Counted from the first letter of the stretch, positions 1 through 6,816 are shown. The stretch: 8,750 bases of DNA from an uncultured Clostridium sp. (GCA_950059165.1 CATLUC010000067.1:1-8750), one strand, 5' to 3'. The notes: generated from the sequence alone by a model not told the origin. A program made the numbers and translations.

Positions 1-172
1 CCAATGGTATATATATAATACCTACTAATAATTTTACAATATAATCTGGAATATTGGGTACACCAAATATCATATTGAGTCCACTACCATTAAATATCAA
101 TGACAACAATACAATAATTCCTCCAAATATATAAAATCCTCCTATAAATGTTATGACTTTTGATTCTTTCAT
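1..172 (-). CDS. Small integral membrane protein, N-terminal part (cut by window edge)
   Basis: An open frame runs from ATG at 172 off the left edge, giving about 57 residues beginning MKESKVITFIGGFYIFGG. A GGAG ribosome binding site lies about 9 bases upstream of the ATG. The visible part has two hydrophobic stretches, roughly residues 6-28 (rich in I, F, G, L) and 45 onward (IVKLLVGIIYIPL), joined by a short loop containing GVPNIPD. This is the pattern of a small polytopic membrane protein. I do not recognise the family and infer no function. It starts 42 bases after the RhuM stop on the same strand with no terminator between, so it may be co-transcribed; a TATAAT-like sequence at 200-205 (minus) could also give it a weak promoter of its own. 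Confidence 0.65.
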   Translation of the reverse strand, partial: MKESKVITFIGGFYIFGGIIVLLSLIFNGSGLNMIFGVPNIPDYIVKLLVGIIYIPL

Positions 173-214
173 ATTTTCTTTCTCCAATCTAAACAAAAAA
201 TTATAAGTTGTCGC

Positions 215-1237
215 TTAGATGTTATTTAATTTTTTTGTTTCTGTTACTAACTCATCAAAGTCTGAAATATAATTTTTGTCTTGTATAACTCTATACTTTT
301 TATATTCATCTAAAGCTAACTTATCTGCTATTTCTCTTTTTATTTTTCCATTATCTTTTAAAATGTTATATTCGTTAATTTTTAAGAATACTTCTAATTT
401 TTCTTTCCATTCTTGCATTGAAATAATCTTTCCTAATTTTACTTGTCTTTCTGCATAGTCAAGATACATTGATACTAGATTATTTAATTCTGTAATTTCT
501 TCTTGTGAAAGATAATTTTTTGCTATTGTTACATCTGTTTCAAGTATTTTTCCGTCTGGTGCATTTTTCCAAGTTGTTAATCCCATATTTTCCTTTTTGC
601 TATCCACTCTATTGTAAATTATTTCAGGAGCTGTCATACCAGTAATTGCAAAGTGTAACTTGTTTTGAACATTTTTGTAAAATTCTTGTGTAGTTTCACT
701 ATTTTTATCGTAATCAAAACTACATTCTTTGTATATATCAGTTATTTTTTGATAAAATCTTCTTTCACTTGCTCTAATTTCTTTTATCTTAACTAATAAT
801 TCATCAAAGTAATCTTTTCCGAATTTTGGTCCATTTTTTAGCATTTCACTATTAACAACAAATCCCTTTTTTATATATTCTTTTAAAGTCTTTGTTGCCC
901 AAATTCTGAAATCTGTTGCTTCTTTTGAATTTACTCTATAACCAACTGCTATAATGGCATCTAAACTGTAAAAAGTTACTTCTCTTGAAACTTTTCTAGT
1001 TCCTTCATTTTGAACTACTCTAATTTTTTGAGTAGTTTGATTTTCTTCTAATTCTCCCGTTTTAAATATATTTTGTAAATGATATGTTATATTATTTTCT
1101 GCCACATTGAATAATTTTGACATTGACTTTTGCGTCAGCCAAAAATCCTCTTCATTATACAAAACTTCAACTGATATGTTCTCATTATTTCGACTTTGAT
1201 ATATAATTAAATCTTTTAAACTTTCTATATTATTCAA
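215..1237 (-). CDS. RhuM family protein (340 aa)
   Basis: The protein carries the full RhuM family pattern. Residues about 20-130 hold the N-terminal region: FWLTQKSMSKLF (a likely helix-turn-helix-like DNA contact segment), then HLQNIF, GTRKVSREVTFYSLDAIIAV, VGYRVNSKEATDFRIWAT and LKEYIKKGFV. The C-terminal half has the other family blocks: IRASERRFYQKI, NKLHFAITGMTAPEIIYNR, DVTIAKNYLSQEEI, LNNLVSMYLDYAE and a final EYKKYRVIQD. At 340 residues it is full length. The start is TTG at 1237, supported by GAGGTGAT six bases upstream; there is no in-frame ATG near it. The family is named after a gene in Salmonella pathogenicity island 3 and is common in accessory regions, but its biochemical role is not established. 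A promoter lies directly upstream. CGG occurs here only across codon boundaries, never as a codon. Confidence 0.93.
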   Translation of the reverse strand: MNNIESLKDLIIYQSRNNENISVEVLYNEEDFWLTQKSMSKLFNVAENNITYHLQNIFKTGELEENQTTQKIRVVQNEGTRKVSREVTFYSLDAIIAVGYRVNSKEATDFRIWATKTLKEYIKKGFVVNSEMLKNGPKFGKDYFDELLVKIKEIRASERRFYQKITDIYKECSFDYDKNSETTQEFYKNVQNKLHFAITGMTAPEIIYNRVDSKKENMGLTTWKNAPDGKILETDVTIAKNYLSQEEITELNNLVSMYLDYAERQVKLGKIISMQEWKEKLEVFLKINEYNILKDNGKIKREIADKLALDEYKKYRVIQDKNYISDFDELVTETKKLNNI

Positions 1238-1276
1238 TACTAATCACCTCATTTTTATTTCAGAACTATTGTTTGT

Positions 1277-1305
1277 ATTTTATAATACAATAATTGCTAT
1301 GTCAA
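1277..1305 (-). promoter_or_regulatory. Promoter of the RhuM-family gene, with palindromic operator candidate
   Basis: Read on the minus strand there is a perfect -35 TTGACA (1305-1300), a 17-base spacer and a -10 TAAAAT (1282-1277). The predicted start point is near 1270, about 33 bases before the TTG start. The -10 lies inside the inverted repeat TTGTATT-TTAT-AATACAA (1273-1290), which is placed where a repressor would block polymerase. Autoregulation by RhuM is only an inference. Confidence 0.7.
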
Positions 1306-1454
1306 TATTTTTAATTAAATTTATGTAATATATTTTCTATGTGAGTTTTTTACATTATTCTGATTTACCATTGCATATTCCATTGTAGTATCTAGTTATC
1401 GTTCTCATTATAACATTATCCTAAAAAAAATATATATGAAAATATTCAAAAAAT

Positions 1455-1498
1455 AATAAGCCAAAAAAGTATTTTGTAAACTTCTTTTTTGACTTATT
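1455..1498 (-). terminator. Intrinsic terminator after the 69-residue gene, possibly bidirectional
   Basis: Two 15-base arms (1455-1469 and 1484-1498) form a stem with a 14-base loop. On the minus-strand RNA all 15 pairs form, with one G-U; on the plus strand the same position is a C-A mismatch, so minus is favoured. A T-rich tract follows on the minus side. It lies about 100 bases past the stop of the 1602-1811 gene. The rest of 1306-1601 shows no convincing gene or other signal. Confidence 0.6.
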
Positions 1499-1601
1499 TT
1501 TCTATTTCAATATTTGCAAAAATATTCTGTATCTTTCCCAAGAAAAGCTTCATAAAGCCATCTATAACTCTATGAAATTAATATCTTATTAGTATCATAT
1601 T

Positions 1602-1811
1602 TTATACATTTTGTAAAATTTTCATAAAATCACATATCATAATTAAATTACAAGTCGCAAACATCAAAAAAGCAATAATTGTAGTTGTAATTAATTTATG
1701 ATTTTTAACCTTTTTATACAGCCTACTTGTCCAACCTTGTTTTTCTCCTTGTAATCGATTAAGCTTAGTTGCATAACTAATTTGGAAAACCTCATCTTTT
1801 GCATATTCCAT
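1602..1811 (-). CDS. Small single-pass membrane protein, unknown function (69 aa)
   Basis: Sixty-nine residues start at ATG 1811, with a strong AAGGGGG ribosome binding site about 10 bases upstream. Residues 1-40 are charged and likely cytoplasmic, with a basic cluster SRLYKKVKNHK just before the membrane. Residues about 41-61 (ITTTIIAFLMFATCNLIMIC) form one transmembrane helix, followed by a short tail DFMKILQNV. By the positive-inside rule the N terminus should face the cytoplasm. The gene lies downstream of uvrC on the same strand, separated by the 35-bp repeats; upstream it has the direct repeat TTCCTAAAA at 1859-1867 and 1870-1878 (plus-strand reading), which could be a regulatory site. 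I do not recognise the family. The ribosome binding site and the clear membrane topology make it a believable gene. Confidence 0.7.
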   Translation of the reverse strand: MEYAKDEVFQISYATKLNRLQGEKQGWTSRLYKKVKNHKLITTTIIAFLMFATCNLIMICDFMKILQNV

Positions 1812-1887
1812 ACTTTTATTCCCCCTTCATCTTTTTCCCTATATGTATATGCGAAGGTTTCCTAAAATATTCCTAAAACTTTGCAAA

Positions 1888-1978
1888 CCTGTCCCAATTA
1901 TGCCCAAATGGGAACAACTGTGCCTGTCCCAGTTATGCCCAAATGGGCTACTTTGTGCCTGTCCCAATTATGCCCAAA
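1888..1978. repeat. 35-bp tandem repeat, 2.6 copies, overlapping the uvrC stop
   Basis: The 25-base core beginning CCTGTCCCARTTATGCCC occurs at 1888-1912, 1923-1947 and (shortened) 1958-1978, an exact 35-base period. The 10-base stretches between the cores differ (1913-1922 and 1948-1957) but both end TGTG. The core contains GCCCAAATGGGC-type short palindromes. On the minus strand the motif reads GGGACAGGCACA, resembling REP-like elements of Firmicutes. The third copy encodes the last eight UvrC residues (GIIGTGTK) and the TAG stop comes immediately after. Confidence 0.85.
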
Positions 1979-3826
1979 ATTTTTTTGGCTAATTGTTCAT
2001 TTATTCCTTTTACTTGCATTATTTCTTGTATTGATGCTTGTTTTATTTTTTCTACACTTCCAAAATGTTTCAATAATGCTTGCTTTTTTACTTTACCAAT
2101 TCCATCTATTTCATCTAATTCTGATTTTGTGATTTGTTTATCTCTTACTTTTCTATGATAGGTAATTGCTGTGTCATGTACTGTGTCTTGAAATCTTGTA
2201 ATTAGGTTCATTAGGTTTTGTGATATTTCTAGCTCGTTTCGTAAATTGTCCATTAATGCTCTTGTTTGATGTTTATCGTTCTTAACCATACCAAATACTG
2301 GAATGTCCAAGTTTTTTTGTATTTCTTCTTTGTTCAAATTTTCTTTTTCTTCTATATCATGATTTTTTCCTTCGTCCCCAAAATCATTTTGAACATTTTG
2401 TATGGCATTTTGAACTGCTCTTATTTGTGTTATTCCACCATCTGCAAATATTACATCAGGAAGTTCTCCAAAGCCACCTTTTGGATTTTCTATTGAGTGT
2501 TTTAATCTTCTTGTTATTACTTCTTCCATACATCTTGGGTCATCTTGACCAAATACAGTTTTAATTTTAAATCTTCTTGATAGGTTCTTTTTTATAACTC
2601 CATCTTGCATAACACACATGGCAGCTACCATATATTCTCCTGAAATATTTGATATGTCATAGGTTTCAATTTTTCTTGGTAATTTGTCCATTTTTAAAAC
2701 TTGCTTTAGTTCCATTAAAACTTCACTTTTGTCTTGTTCTTTATTTTTTAATGTTACATTTGCATTGTTTTCTGCCATTTCCACAAAACGTAACTTTTCA
2801 CCTTTTTTGGGTGTTTTTATTTCCACTTTTTTACCTAAACTTGTGGATAACCATTCTTCTATTGCATCTTTATCCTCTATTTCTTCCCTCATCATTATTT
2901 TGTTTGGAATATTTGGATTTTCCAAGTAATATTGCTTAATAAATCCGAGATAGAATTTCTTTATCTTCCATATCTTTTAAATCTTTGTAAAAATAATGCT
3001 CCCTACCAATCATTTTGCTTCCTCTTACAAAGAATATTTCAATACAAACCTCTAATTCTGATTTTGCAATTCCTATAACATCTATATTATTTCCAGAGAT
3101 ATTTGATACTTTTTGTTTTGCTGAAACTCTTTCAATTGCTTGGATTTTATCCCTTACATATGCTGCTTTTTCAAAGTCTAGCTTTTTAGATGCTTCTTGC
3201 ATTTCAAGTTCTAATTCTTTTATTAATTTATCTATTTTACCTTCTAATAAATCAATAATTTCATCAATTTGCTTCCTATATTCTTCTTTTGTAATATATC
3301 CCATACATGGTGCTAAACATTTTTTTATATGATAATTTAGGCATGGTCTTGAACGTTCTTTTAGGTTTCTGCATTGGCGAATTTTATATTTTTCTTTGAT
3401 AAAATCTACCATCTCTTTGGCTGCTCCTGGATTTGCATATGGTCCAAAATATTTTGAACCATCTTTTATAATTTTTCTTGTTATAAATACTCCTGGATAG
3501 TCAGATGCCAAGTCAATTTTGATATAAGGGTATGTTTTGTCATCTTTTAATAAAACATTAAATTTTGGTCTGTTTTTCTTTATTAGATTACATTCCAAAA
3601 TCAATGCTTCTGCTTCATTATCTACAACAATATATTCAAAATGGTCAATTAAACTAACCATTTTTTCAATTCTTGCTGTTTTGTCTGTTTTTCTAAAATA
3701 TTGCCTTACCCTATTTTTTAAAGATATTGCCTTTCCTACATAAATAATATTATCATCTTTATCTCTCATTACATAAACACCTGGTTTATTAGGCAATTTC
3801 TTTAGTTCTTCTTCTAAATTAAACAT
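1948..3826 (-). CDS. uvrC: Excinuclease ABC subunit C, needing one +1 frameshift at CGG (about 625 aa)
   Basis: UvrC makes the dual incisions in nucleotide excision repair after UvrA/UvrB damage recognition. Codons 1-293 run from ATG 3826 (AAGGGAG site upstream) and hold the GIY-YIG nuclease (PGVYVM, IIYVGK, residues about 14-35), a four-cysteine segment typical of the UvrC iron-sulphur site (QCRNL, RPCLNY, KKCLAPC) and the UVR helices that bind UvrB (about 203-238). The frame stops at 2936. Skipping the C at 2947 continues as GFIKQYYLENPN, giving the RNase H-like second nuclease (ETYDISN, IFADGGITQI) and tandem helix-hairpin-helix motifs (IDGIGKVKKQALLKHFG, VKGINEQLAKKI). Neither half has its own ribosome binding site beyond the first. 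The summed length fits the family. The last eight residues come from the 35-bp repeat. It follows hpt by nine bases and is probably in its operon. Confidence 0.93.
2936..2950 (-). other. uvrC: +1 frameshift site in uvrC: TCT CGG ATT
   Basis: On the minus strand the upstream frame reads ATT CTA TCT CGG ATT TAT TAA and stops at 2936. Dropping the C at 2947 gives TCT GGA TTT ATT AAG CAA, that is SGFIKQ, the conserved continuation of UvrC. There is one extra base, not in a homopolymer, and the in-frame codon at the break is CGG. Confidence 0.85.
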
Positions 3827-3835
3827 TGTTCTCCC

Positions 3836-4345
3836 TTATTCAATATAACCAATATATGGCAAATTCCTATATTTTTCGTTATAATCTAAACCATAACCAA
3901 CTACAAATTTGTCTTCTATTGAAAACCCTATATAATCTACATTTAGCTCCATTACTCTTCTTGATGGTTTTGACAACATTGTTGCAATTTTTATACTATT
4001 TGGATTTTTTTGCTTTAGATATTCTAATACATATGTTAGTGTTCTTCCTGTATCTATAATATCTTCAACTAAAATGACGTCTTTTCCTTCTATTGAATTT
4101 CTGATGTCTTTGTTTATTGTTACAGTTCCTGTACTTTCGGTTCCTTGATAGCTAGAAACATCCATAAAGTCTAATTCTACATTGCTTTTTACATTTTTGG
4201 CAAGTTCTGACATGAACATTACTGAACCTTTTAATATGCCAACAAATACTAGTTCTTTTCCTTGATGGTCTTTTTCTATTTGTTTGCCTAATTCTTCAAT
4301 TCTTTTTTCTAATTTTGATTTGTTTATTAGTATGTTAATTTCCAT
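3836..4345 (-). CDS. hpt: Hypoxanthine phosphoribosyltransferase (169 aa)
   Basis: The enzyme salvages hypoxanthine and guanine with PRPP to give IMP and GMP in the cytoplasm. The sequence has the class I phosphoribosyltransferase signature VILVEDIIDTGRTL (residues 90-103), where the acidic pair ED and the DTGRT loop bind PRPP. It also has the LKGS pyrophosphate loop (38-41), the flexible-loop region DFMDVSSYQGT (59-69) and a C-terminal base-binding segment with FVVGYGLDY. At 169 residues it matches the usual length. The start chosen is ATG 4345, preceded by GGGGAG about ten bases upstream; the frame stays open to 4492 but that part would lie upstream of the promoter. Its stop is nine bases before the uvrC start, whose ribosome binding site overlaps the hpt stop, indicating an hpt-uvrC operon. 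Confidence 0.95.
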   Translation of the reverse strand: MEINILINKSKLEKRIEELGKQIEKDHQGKELVFVGILKGSVMFMSELAKNVKSNVELDFMDVSSYQGTESTGTVTINKDIRNSIEGKDVILVEDIIDTGRTLTYVLEYLKQKNPNSIKIATMLSKPSRRVMELNVDYIGFSIEDKFVVGYGLDYNEKYRNLPYIGYIE

Positions 4346-4376
4346 GAATAATCTCTCCCCTTTCATTTTCATATTT

Positions 4377-4405
4377 ATTATAATATATAAAAGCCTTTTT
4401 GTCAT
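4377..4405 (-). promoter_or_regulatory. Promoter of hpt-uvrC
   Basis: On the minus strand: -35 ATGACA (4405-4400, five of six to consensus), 17-base spacer, perfect -10 TATAAT (4382-4377). The transcript would begin near 4370, giving a short leader of about 25 bases carrying the hpt ribosome binding site. Confidence 0.75.
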
Positions 4406-4506
4406 AAAAATAAAAAAATTTTTCAAAACTGTATACTTTTTTTTAATTTTGTTGTATAATAAAAATATAAAAGTGAATAATATATTATACAATAATATTA
4501 TTTATT

Positions 4507-4585
4507 TGGTCTGAAATAACAGTAGGACCTGACCCGAGCTGACACTAAGTGTCAGTAAAAGCTATTCTTAGGAATGGCTTTTTAT
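4507..4585. other. Structured intergenic element with hairpins; REP-like sequence or small RNA
   Basis: This GC-richer block sits in very AT-rich DNA between hpt and the DUF3800 gene. It holds GGTC at 4508-4511 that can pair with GACC in either of the next motifs, then GGACCTGACCC, then the perfect hairpin CTGACACT-A-AGTGTCAG (4539-4555), then the hairpin AAAGCTATTC/GAATGGCTTT (4558-4580) followed by T's. On the minus strand it includes GGGTCAGGTCC, resembling REP-type G-rich motifs. A TATAAT at 4455-4460 (plus) without a good -35 could start a plus-strand transcript ending at the hairpin. I cannot assign it to a known riboswitch or RNA family. Confidence 0.45.
4558..4585 (+). terminator. Intrinsic terminator, stronger on the plus strand
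   Basis: Ten-base arms AAAGCTATTC and GAATGGCTTT (one T-G wobble) with a TTAG loop, followed by TTTTATT. On the minus strand the wobble becomes a C-A mismatch and the T tract is short, so it fits a plus-strand transcript best. It may also weakly end the DUF3800 gene, which stops at 4630. Confidence 0.55.
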
Positions 4586-4629
4586 TATAACTATTAGTAC
4601 TTATGCTAATATCGTAAATTTCTAATTAT

Positions 4630-5283
4630 TTACATTCTTTTGCTTCTTAACAAATTCATAATTTGTCTAAAATCTTTTCCCTTAAAAAAATATTTTTCTG
4701 CTTTTGTAAAAGGTATTTTATTTTTTCTTTTATATTCTAATTTATCAATTACTGTAAGCATATCTGATACTTGAAATAACCTTTTTTCTTTGTGGTCAAA
4801 ATCAATTCTCCTTTCAACTTTTAGATTAGCAGAAAACACTACATCAAGTAAGGTTGCTAATGTTTCTTGACCATTGTCATAATAAATAACAATTTTATCA
4901 AATGAGTTAATATAATCAGCATACTCTTTAACAAAATTCCCTATTTTTCTTACCAAATTTATATTTAGTTGAGTTTTTTTATTGATATAATTTTTATCAA
5001 CTATAATAGTTCTAATTCTTACTTTTGTCCTAATTGAAAAATAAAATATAGCCCAAAATATACTTTGTCTTTTTTTTAAAGAAAAATTTGAATAATCTCC
5101 TCTTTTGGCAATTAAATATGCTAAATGTATCATTCCATCATAGTCAAGTTTTTCTAATTTTTCATTTAAATAAGCTAACTCATTTGTTATATCGTCCTTA
5201 CTTTCATGTAATGTAAAAGATACTACATATAAATTAGAACTACCATCAACAAATCCAAAATCTCCACTTTCATCTATAAAAAT
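4630..5283 (-). CDS. DUF3800 family protein, start codon missing or non-standard (about 217 aa)
   Basis: The N terminus IFIDESGDFGFVDGSSN carries the DESGDFG signature of DUF3800 proteins, whose conserved acidic residues are thought to form an RNase H-like metal site. The C-terminal family block follows: VIYYDNGQE, RRIDFDHKEKRLFQVSDMLT and FTKAEKYFF. The first in-frame ATG is at 5133, but it would remove the DESG motif, so the true start must be upstream. The frame is open to TGA at 5317-5319, yet between there and the DESG codons there is no in-frame ATG, GTG or TTG. I place the start at ATT 5283 provisionally; no ribosome binding site precedes it. A minus-strand extended -10 (TGTTATATT, about 5293-5301) suggests a very short leader. 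The gene may use a rare start or be disabled at its 5' end. Function is not established. Confidence 0.7.
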   Translation of the reverse strand: MFIDESGDFGFVDGSSNLYVVSFTLHESKDDITNELAYLNEKLEKLDYDGMIHLAYLIAKRGDYSNFSLKKRQSIFWAIFYFSIRTKVRIRTIIVDKNYINKKTQLNINLVRKIGNFVKEYADYINSFDKIVIYYDNGQETLATLLDVVFSANLKVERRIDFDHKEKRLFQVSDMLTVIDKLEYKRKNKIPFTKAEKYFFKGKDFRQIMNLLRSKRM

Positions 5284-5363
5284 ATTTTTTAATAATATAA
5301 CATAAAATATAAATTTTCACAACAACTTGACCTATTTTTTCTAATAAATTTGAATATTTAAAC

Positions 5364-5392
5364 TTGCACTTTCCTTTTTTTAATGCTATTAT
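5364..5392 (+). promoter_or_regulatory. Promoter of the HD-GYP gene
   Basis: TTGCAC (5364-5369), 17-base spacer, TATTAT (5387-5392). Predicted start near 5399, about 35 bases before the ATG. The rest of the divergent intergenic stretch (5317-5363) is AT-rich without other clear signals. Confidence 0.6.
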
Positions 5393-5433
5393 AATAAAAA
5401 ACAAATTTGTGCCTTAGGGGGTATAATATAATT

Positions 5434-6372
5434 ATGAAATATGAATTTGATTTTTATGACAAAACAAACCTTAAATCTTACAACTTAGACCAAAGCATGA
5501 GATATCAACTAACAATGCTAGACAGATTAGACGTATTTACAAGAAAACATTGTGAAAATGTAGCAAGCCTTACTTGTAGGCTTTGTGAATACTTACATTG
5601 TAGTCCTGGTTTTACCGAATATTGTACTATTTGTGCATATTTACATGACATAGGAAAACTATTTATTCCACCTAGCGTCCTTCAAAAACCAGGCAAACTA
5701 ACTGAAGAAGAATATGAAACCATGAAAACACACACTACATTAGGTTATAATATGTGTATGAAAGATTTAAAATTAAGACCATATGCAGCAGGTGCTTATT
5801 ATCATCATGAAGCTTTAAATGGTTCAGGATACCCTCAAGGATTAACTAAAAAAGACATCCCATACGAAGGTCAAATTATTCGTGTAGCTGACGAATATGA
5901 TGCAATTGTTAGTAAAAGACAATATAAATCACATATTGGTATTTCTGATACTTTAAAAATATTAATTGAAAATACAAAACCAAATCCAACTCAAAATAAA
6001 TCAAATGCATTAGGTGAAATTGCTGAAAATACTAAACTTGGTAAAAACAATCCTGTTATTGTAAGAACTTTATTTAAAGTGGTAATTGATGATATAGAAT
6101 ATGAAATTTCTTCTATTCAAAGCTATGTAGATGACCTAAAAAATGAATTAAAAAGGTTTGAACAAATTGAAAAATATAGAGAAAAAATGGAAAAAGCAAA
6201 AAAAGATAAAGATTATTATCTTGAAGGAATTAAAATGCTTTTAAAAAATAATGAAACTCTTGAAAATTACCTGTCTATTTATGAAGAATACAAAACAGCT
6301 TATGAAAAAAGAAAGGCTATTATTGATAATCTTTATAATGAAATTAAAATTATTAAAAAATTAAAGGTTTAA
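5434..6372 (+). CDS. HD-GYP domain protein, probable cyclic-di-nucleotide phosphodiesterase (312 aa)
   Basis: HD-GYP proteins are metal-dependent phosphodiesterases, many of which hydrolyse cyclic di-GMP. Visible residues: H39 in RKHCENVA, the HD pair H71-D72 in LHDIGK, H100 in KTHTTLGY, H124-H125-E126 in YYHHE, and NGSGYP (129-134) as the GYP motif, followed by IIRVADEYDAIVSKRQYK. The metal ligands of a working site are therefore present. There is no sensor, receiver or membrane segment at the N terminus. From about residue 200 the chain becomes lysine- and glutamate-rich with heptad character (ISSIQSYVDDLKNELKRFEQ and onward), a likely coiled coil for dimerisation or partner binding. The start chosen is ATG 5434 with AGGGGG 12 bases upstream; an in-frame TTG at 5407 is rejected because the ribosome binding site lies inside that extension. 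Substrate and output are not known. Confidence 0.9.
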   Translation: MKYEFDFYDKTNLKSYNLDQSMRYQLTMLDRLDVFTRKHCENVASLTCRLCEYLHCSPGFTEYCTICAYLHDIGKLFIPPSVLQKPGKLTEEEYETMKTHTTLGYNMCMKDLKLRPYAAGAYYHHEALNGSGYPQGLTKKDIPYEGQIIRVADEYDAIVSKRQYKSHIGISDTLKILIENTKPNPTQNKSNALGEIAENTKLGKNNPVIVRTLFKVVIDDIEYEISSIQSYVDDLKNELKRFEQIEKYREKMEKAKKDKDYYLEGIKMLLKNNETLENYLSIYEEYKTAYEKRKAIIDNLYNEIKIIKKLKV

Positions 6373-6375
6373 AAC

Positions 6376-6405
6376 TTGACAAATCAACATATAATATTGT
6401 AAAAT
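6376..6405 (+). promoter_or_regulatory. Promoter of the T-box leader / aspS
   Basis: Perfect -35 TTGACA (6376-6381), 18-base spacer, -10 TAAAAT (6400-6405), starting four bases after the HD-GYP stop. Predicted transcription start is near 6412. No terminator separates it from HD-GYP, so read-through into the T-box is possible. Confidence 0.75.
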
Positions 6406-6411
6406 AGAAAA

Positions 6412-6648
6412 CAATTAAAAAAACATCTTATTTACGTTTGTACAATGAAAGCTTTTTAGTGAATACTTACAAGAGAATAAGGGTTATTAGCTGGAAGCCC
6501 TTTAAGGTACCCTAAAAAAGTGAAACACATTGGAGTAATTTGAAATAAAGTGGAAAATTGATATATAATTTAATTTTCAAGCTGGGTGGTACCGCGGAAA
6601 AAATATTTCGTCCCTGCATATTAAATGCATTGGGGCGTTTTTGTTTTA
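6412..6648 (+). promoter_or_regulatory. T-box riboswitch leader upstream of aspS
   Basis: T-box leaders sense the charging state of one tRNA and let transcription continue when it is uncharged. Seen here: the GA-rich AAGAGAA element (6471-6477), a Stem I helix AGGGT/ACCCT (6480-6484 with 6509-6513) with distal GCTGGAAG, the 3' specifier-loop strand GTGAAACACAT then TGGAGT (6520-6536), Stem III GAAAATT/AATTTTC (6553-6579), the T-box core GGGTGGTACCGCGG (6584-6597), and an overlapping terminator. The core has UGGU, which pairs with a tRNA ending A-CCA. The specifier strand has no aspartate codon; it offers AAC, ACA, CAC or CAT depending on register. Specificity is therefore unresolved. Confidence 0.92.
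6609..6648 (+). terminator. Regulatory terminator of the T-box
   Basis: CGTCCC-TGCAT pairs with ATGCA-TTGGGGCG around a short AT loop, followed by TTTTTGTTTT. The 5' arm includes the TTCGTCC antiterminator partner of the T-box core, so the two folds exclude each other as in standard T-boxes. Confidence 0.88.
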
Positions 6649-6666
6649 CTTAGTAATTTTGTATTA

Positions 6667-6816
6667 TAAAATTTAATATGTTTTTGAATTTAATAATTCC
6701 CAGCTACGTAATAGACTGTAAATCAAATTTTCATTTTAACATAAAAATTTGATAACATTCTATAACTTGCTGGTCCCCCCGAATTATTATTAAATTCAAA
6801 AATATATTAAATTTTA
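6667..6816. repeat. 150-bp imperfect palindrome between the T-box and aspS (MITE-like)
   Basis: Outer arms 6667-6699 and 6781-6816 match over about 33 bases with one mismatch and a three-base insertion. Inside them lie CCAGC/GCTGG (6700-6704 with 6769-6773), an imperfect ATAGA/TCTAT section and CAAATTTT/AAAATTTG around a short loop near 6732-6742. A run of six C's at 6775-6780 is unpaired. There is no coding frame. It would fold into one long hairpin in the aspS leader. No clear target duplication flanks it. The remaining bases to aspS (6817-6863) show nothing certain. Confidence 0.75.

Noticed and set aside
1330..1420. Tiny minus-strand frame starting MEYAMVNQ (about 20 codons)
   Set aside because: It is very short, with no ribosome binding site and no recognisable features; it is not reportable as a gene.
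1888..1978. CRISPR array
   Set aside because: The intervening stretches are only 10 bases, there are fewer than three full units, and the copies run into a gene; there are no cas genes.
1948..3826. Two separate genes, a UvrC N-terminal protein and a UvrC C-terminal protein
   Set aside because: The downstream frame has no ribosome binding site or good start, and the two parts join exactly at the conserved sequence after one skipped base.
4346..4492. N-terminal extension of hpt to ATG 4492
   Set aside because: It is AT-rich filler outside the family length, lies over and upstream of the promoter, and the ATG at 4345 has a good ribosome binding site.
5407..5433. HD-GYP start at TTG 5407
   Set aside because: The ribosome binding site AGGGGG lies within this extension and serves ATG 5434.
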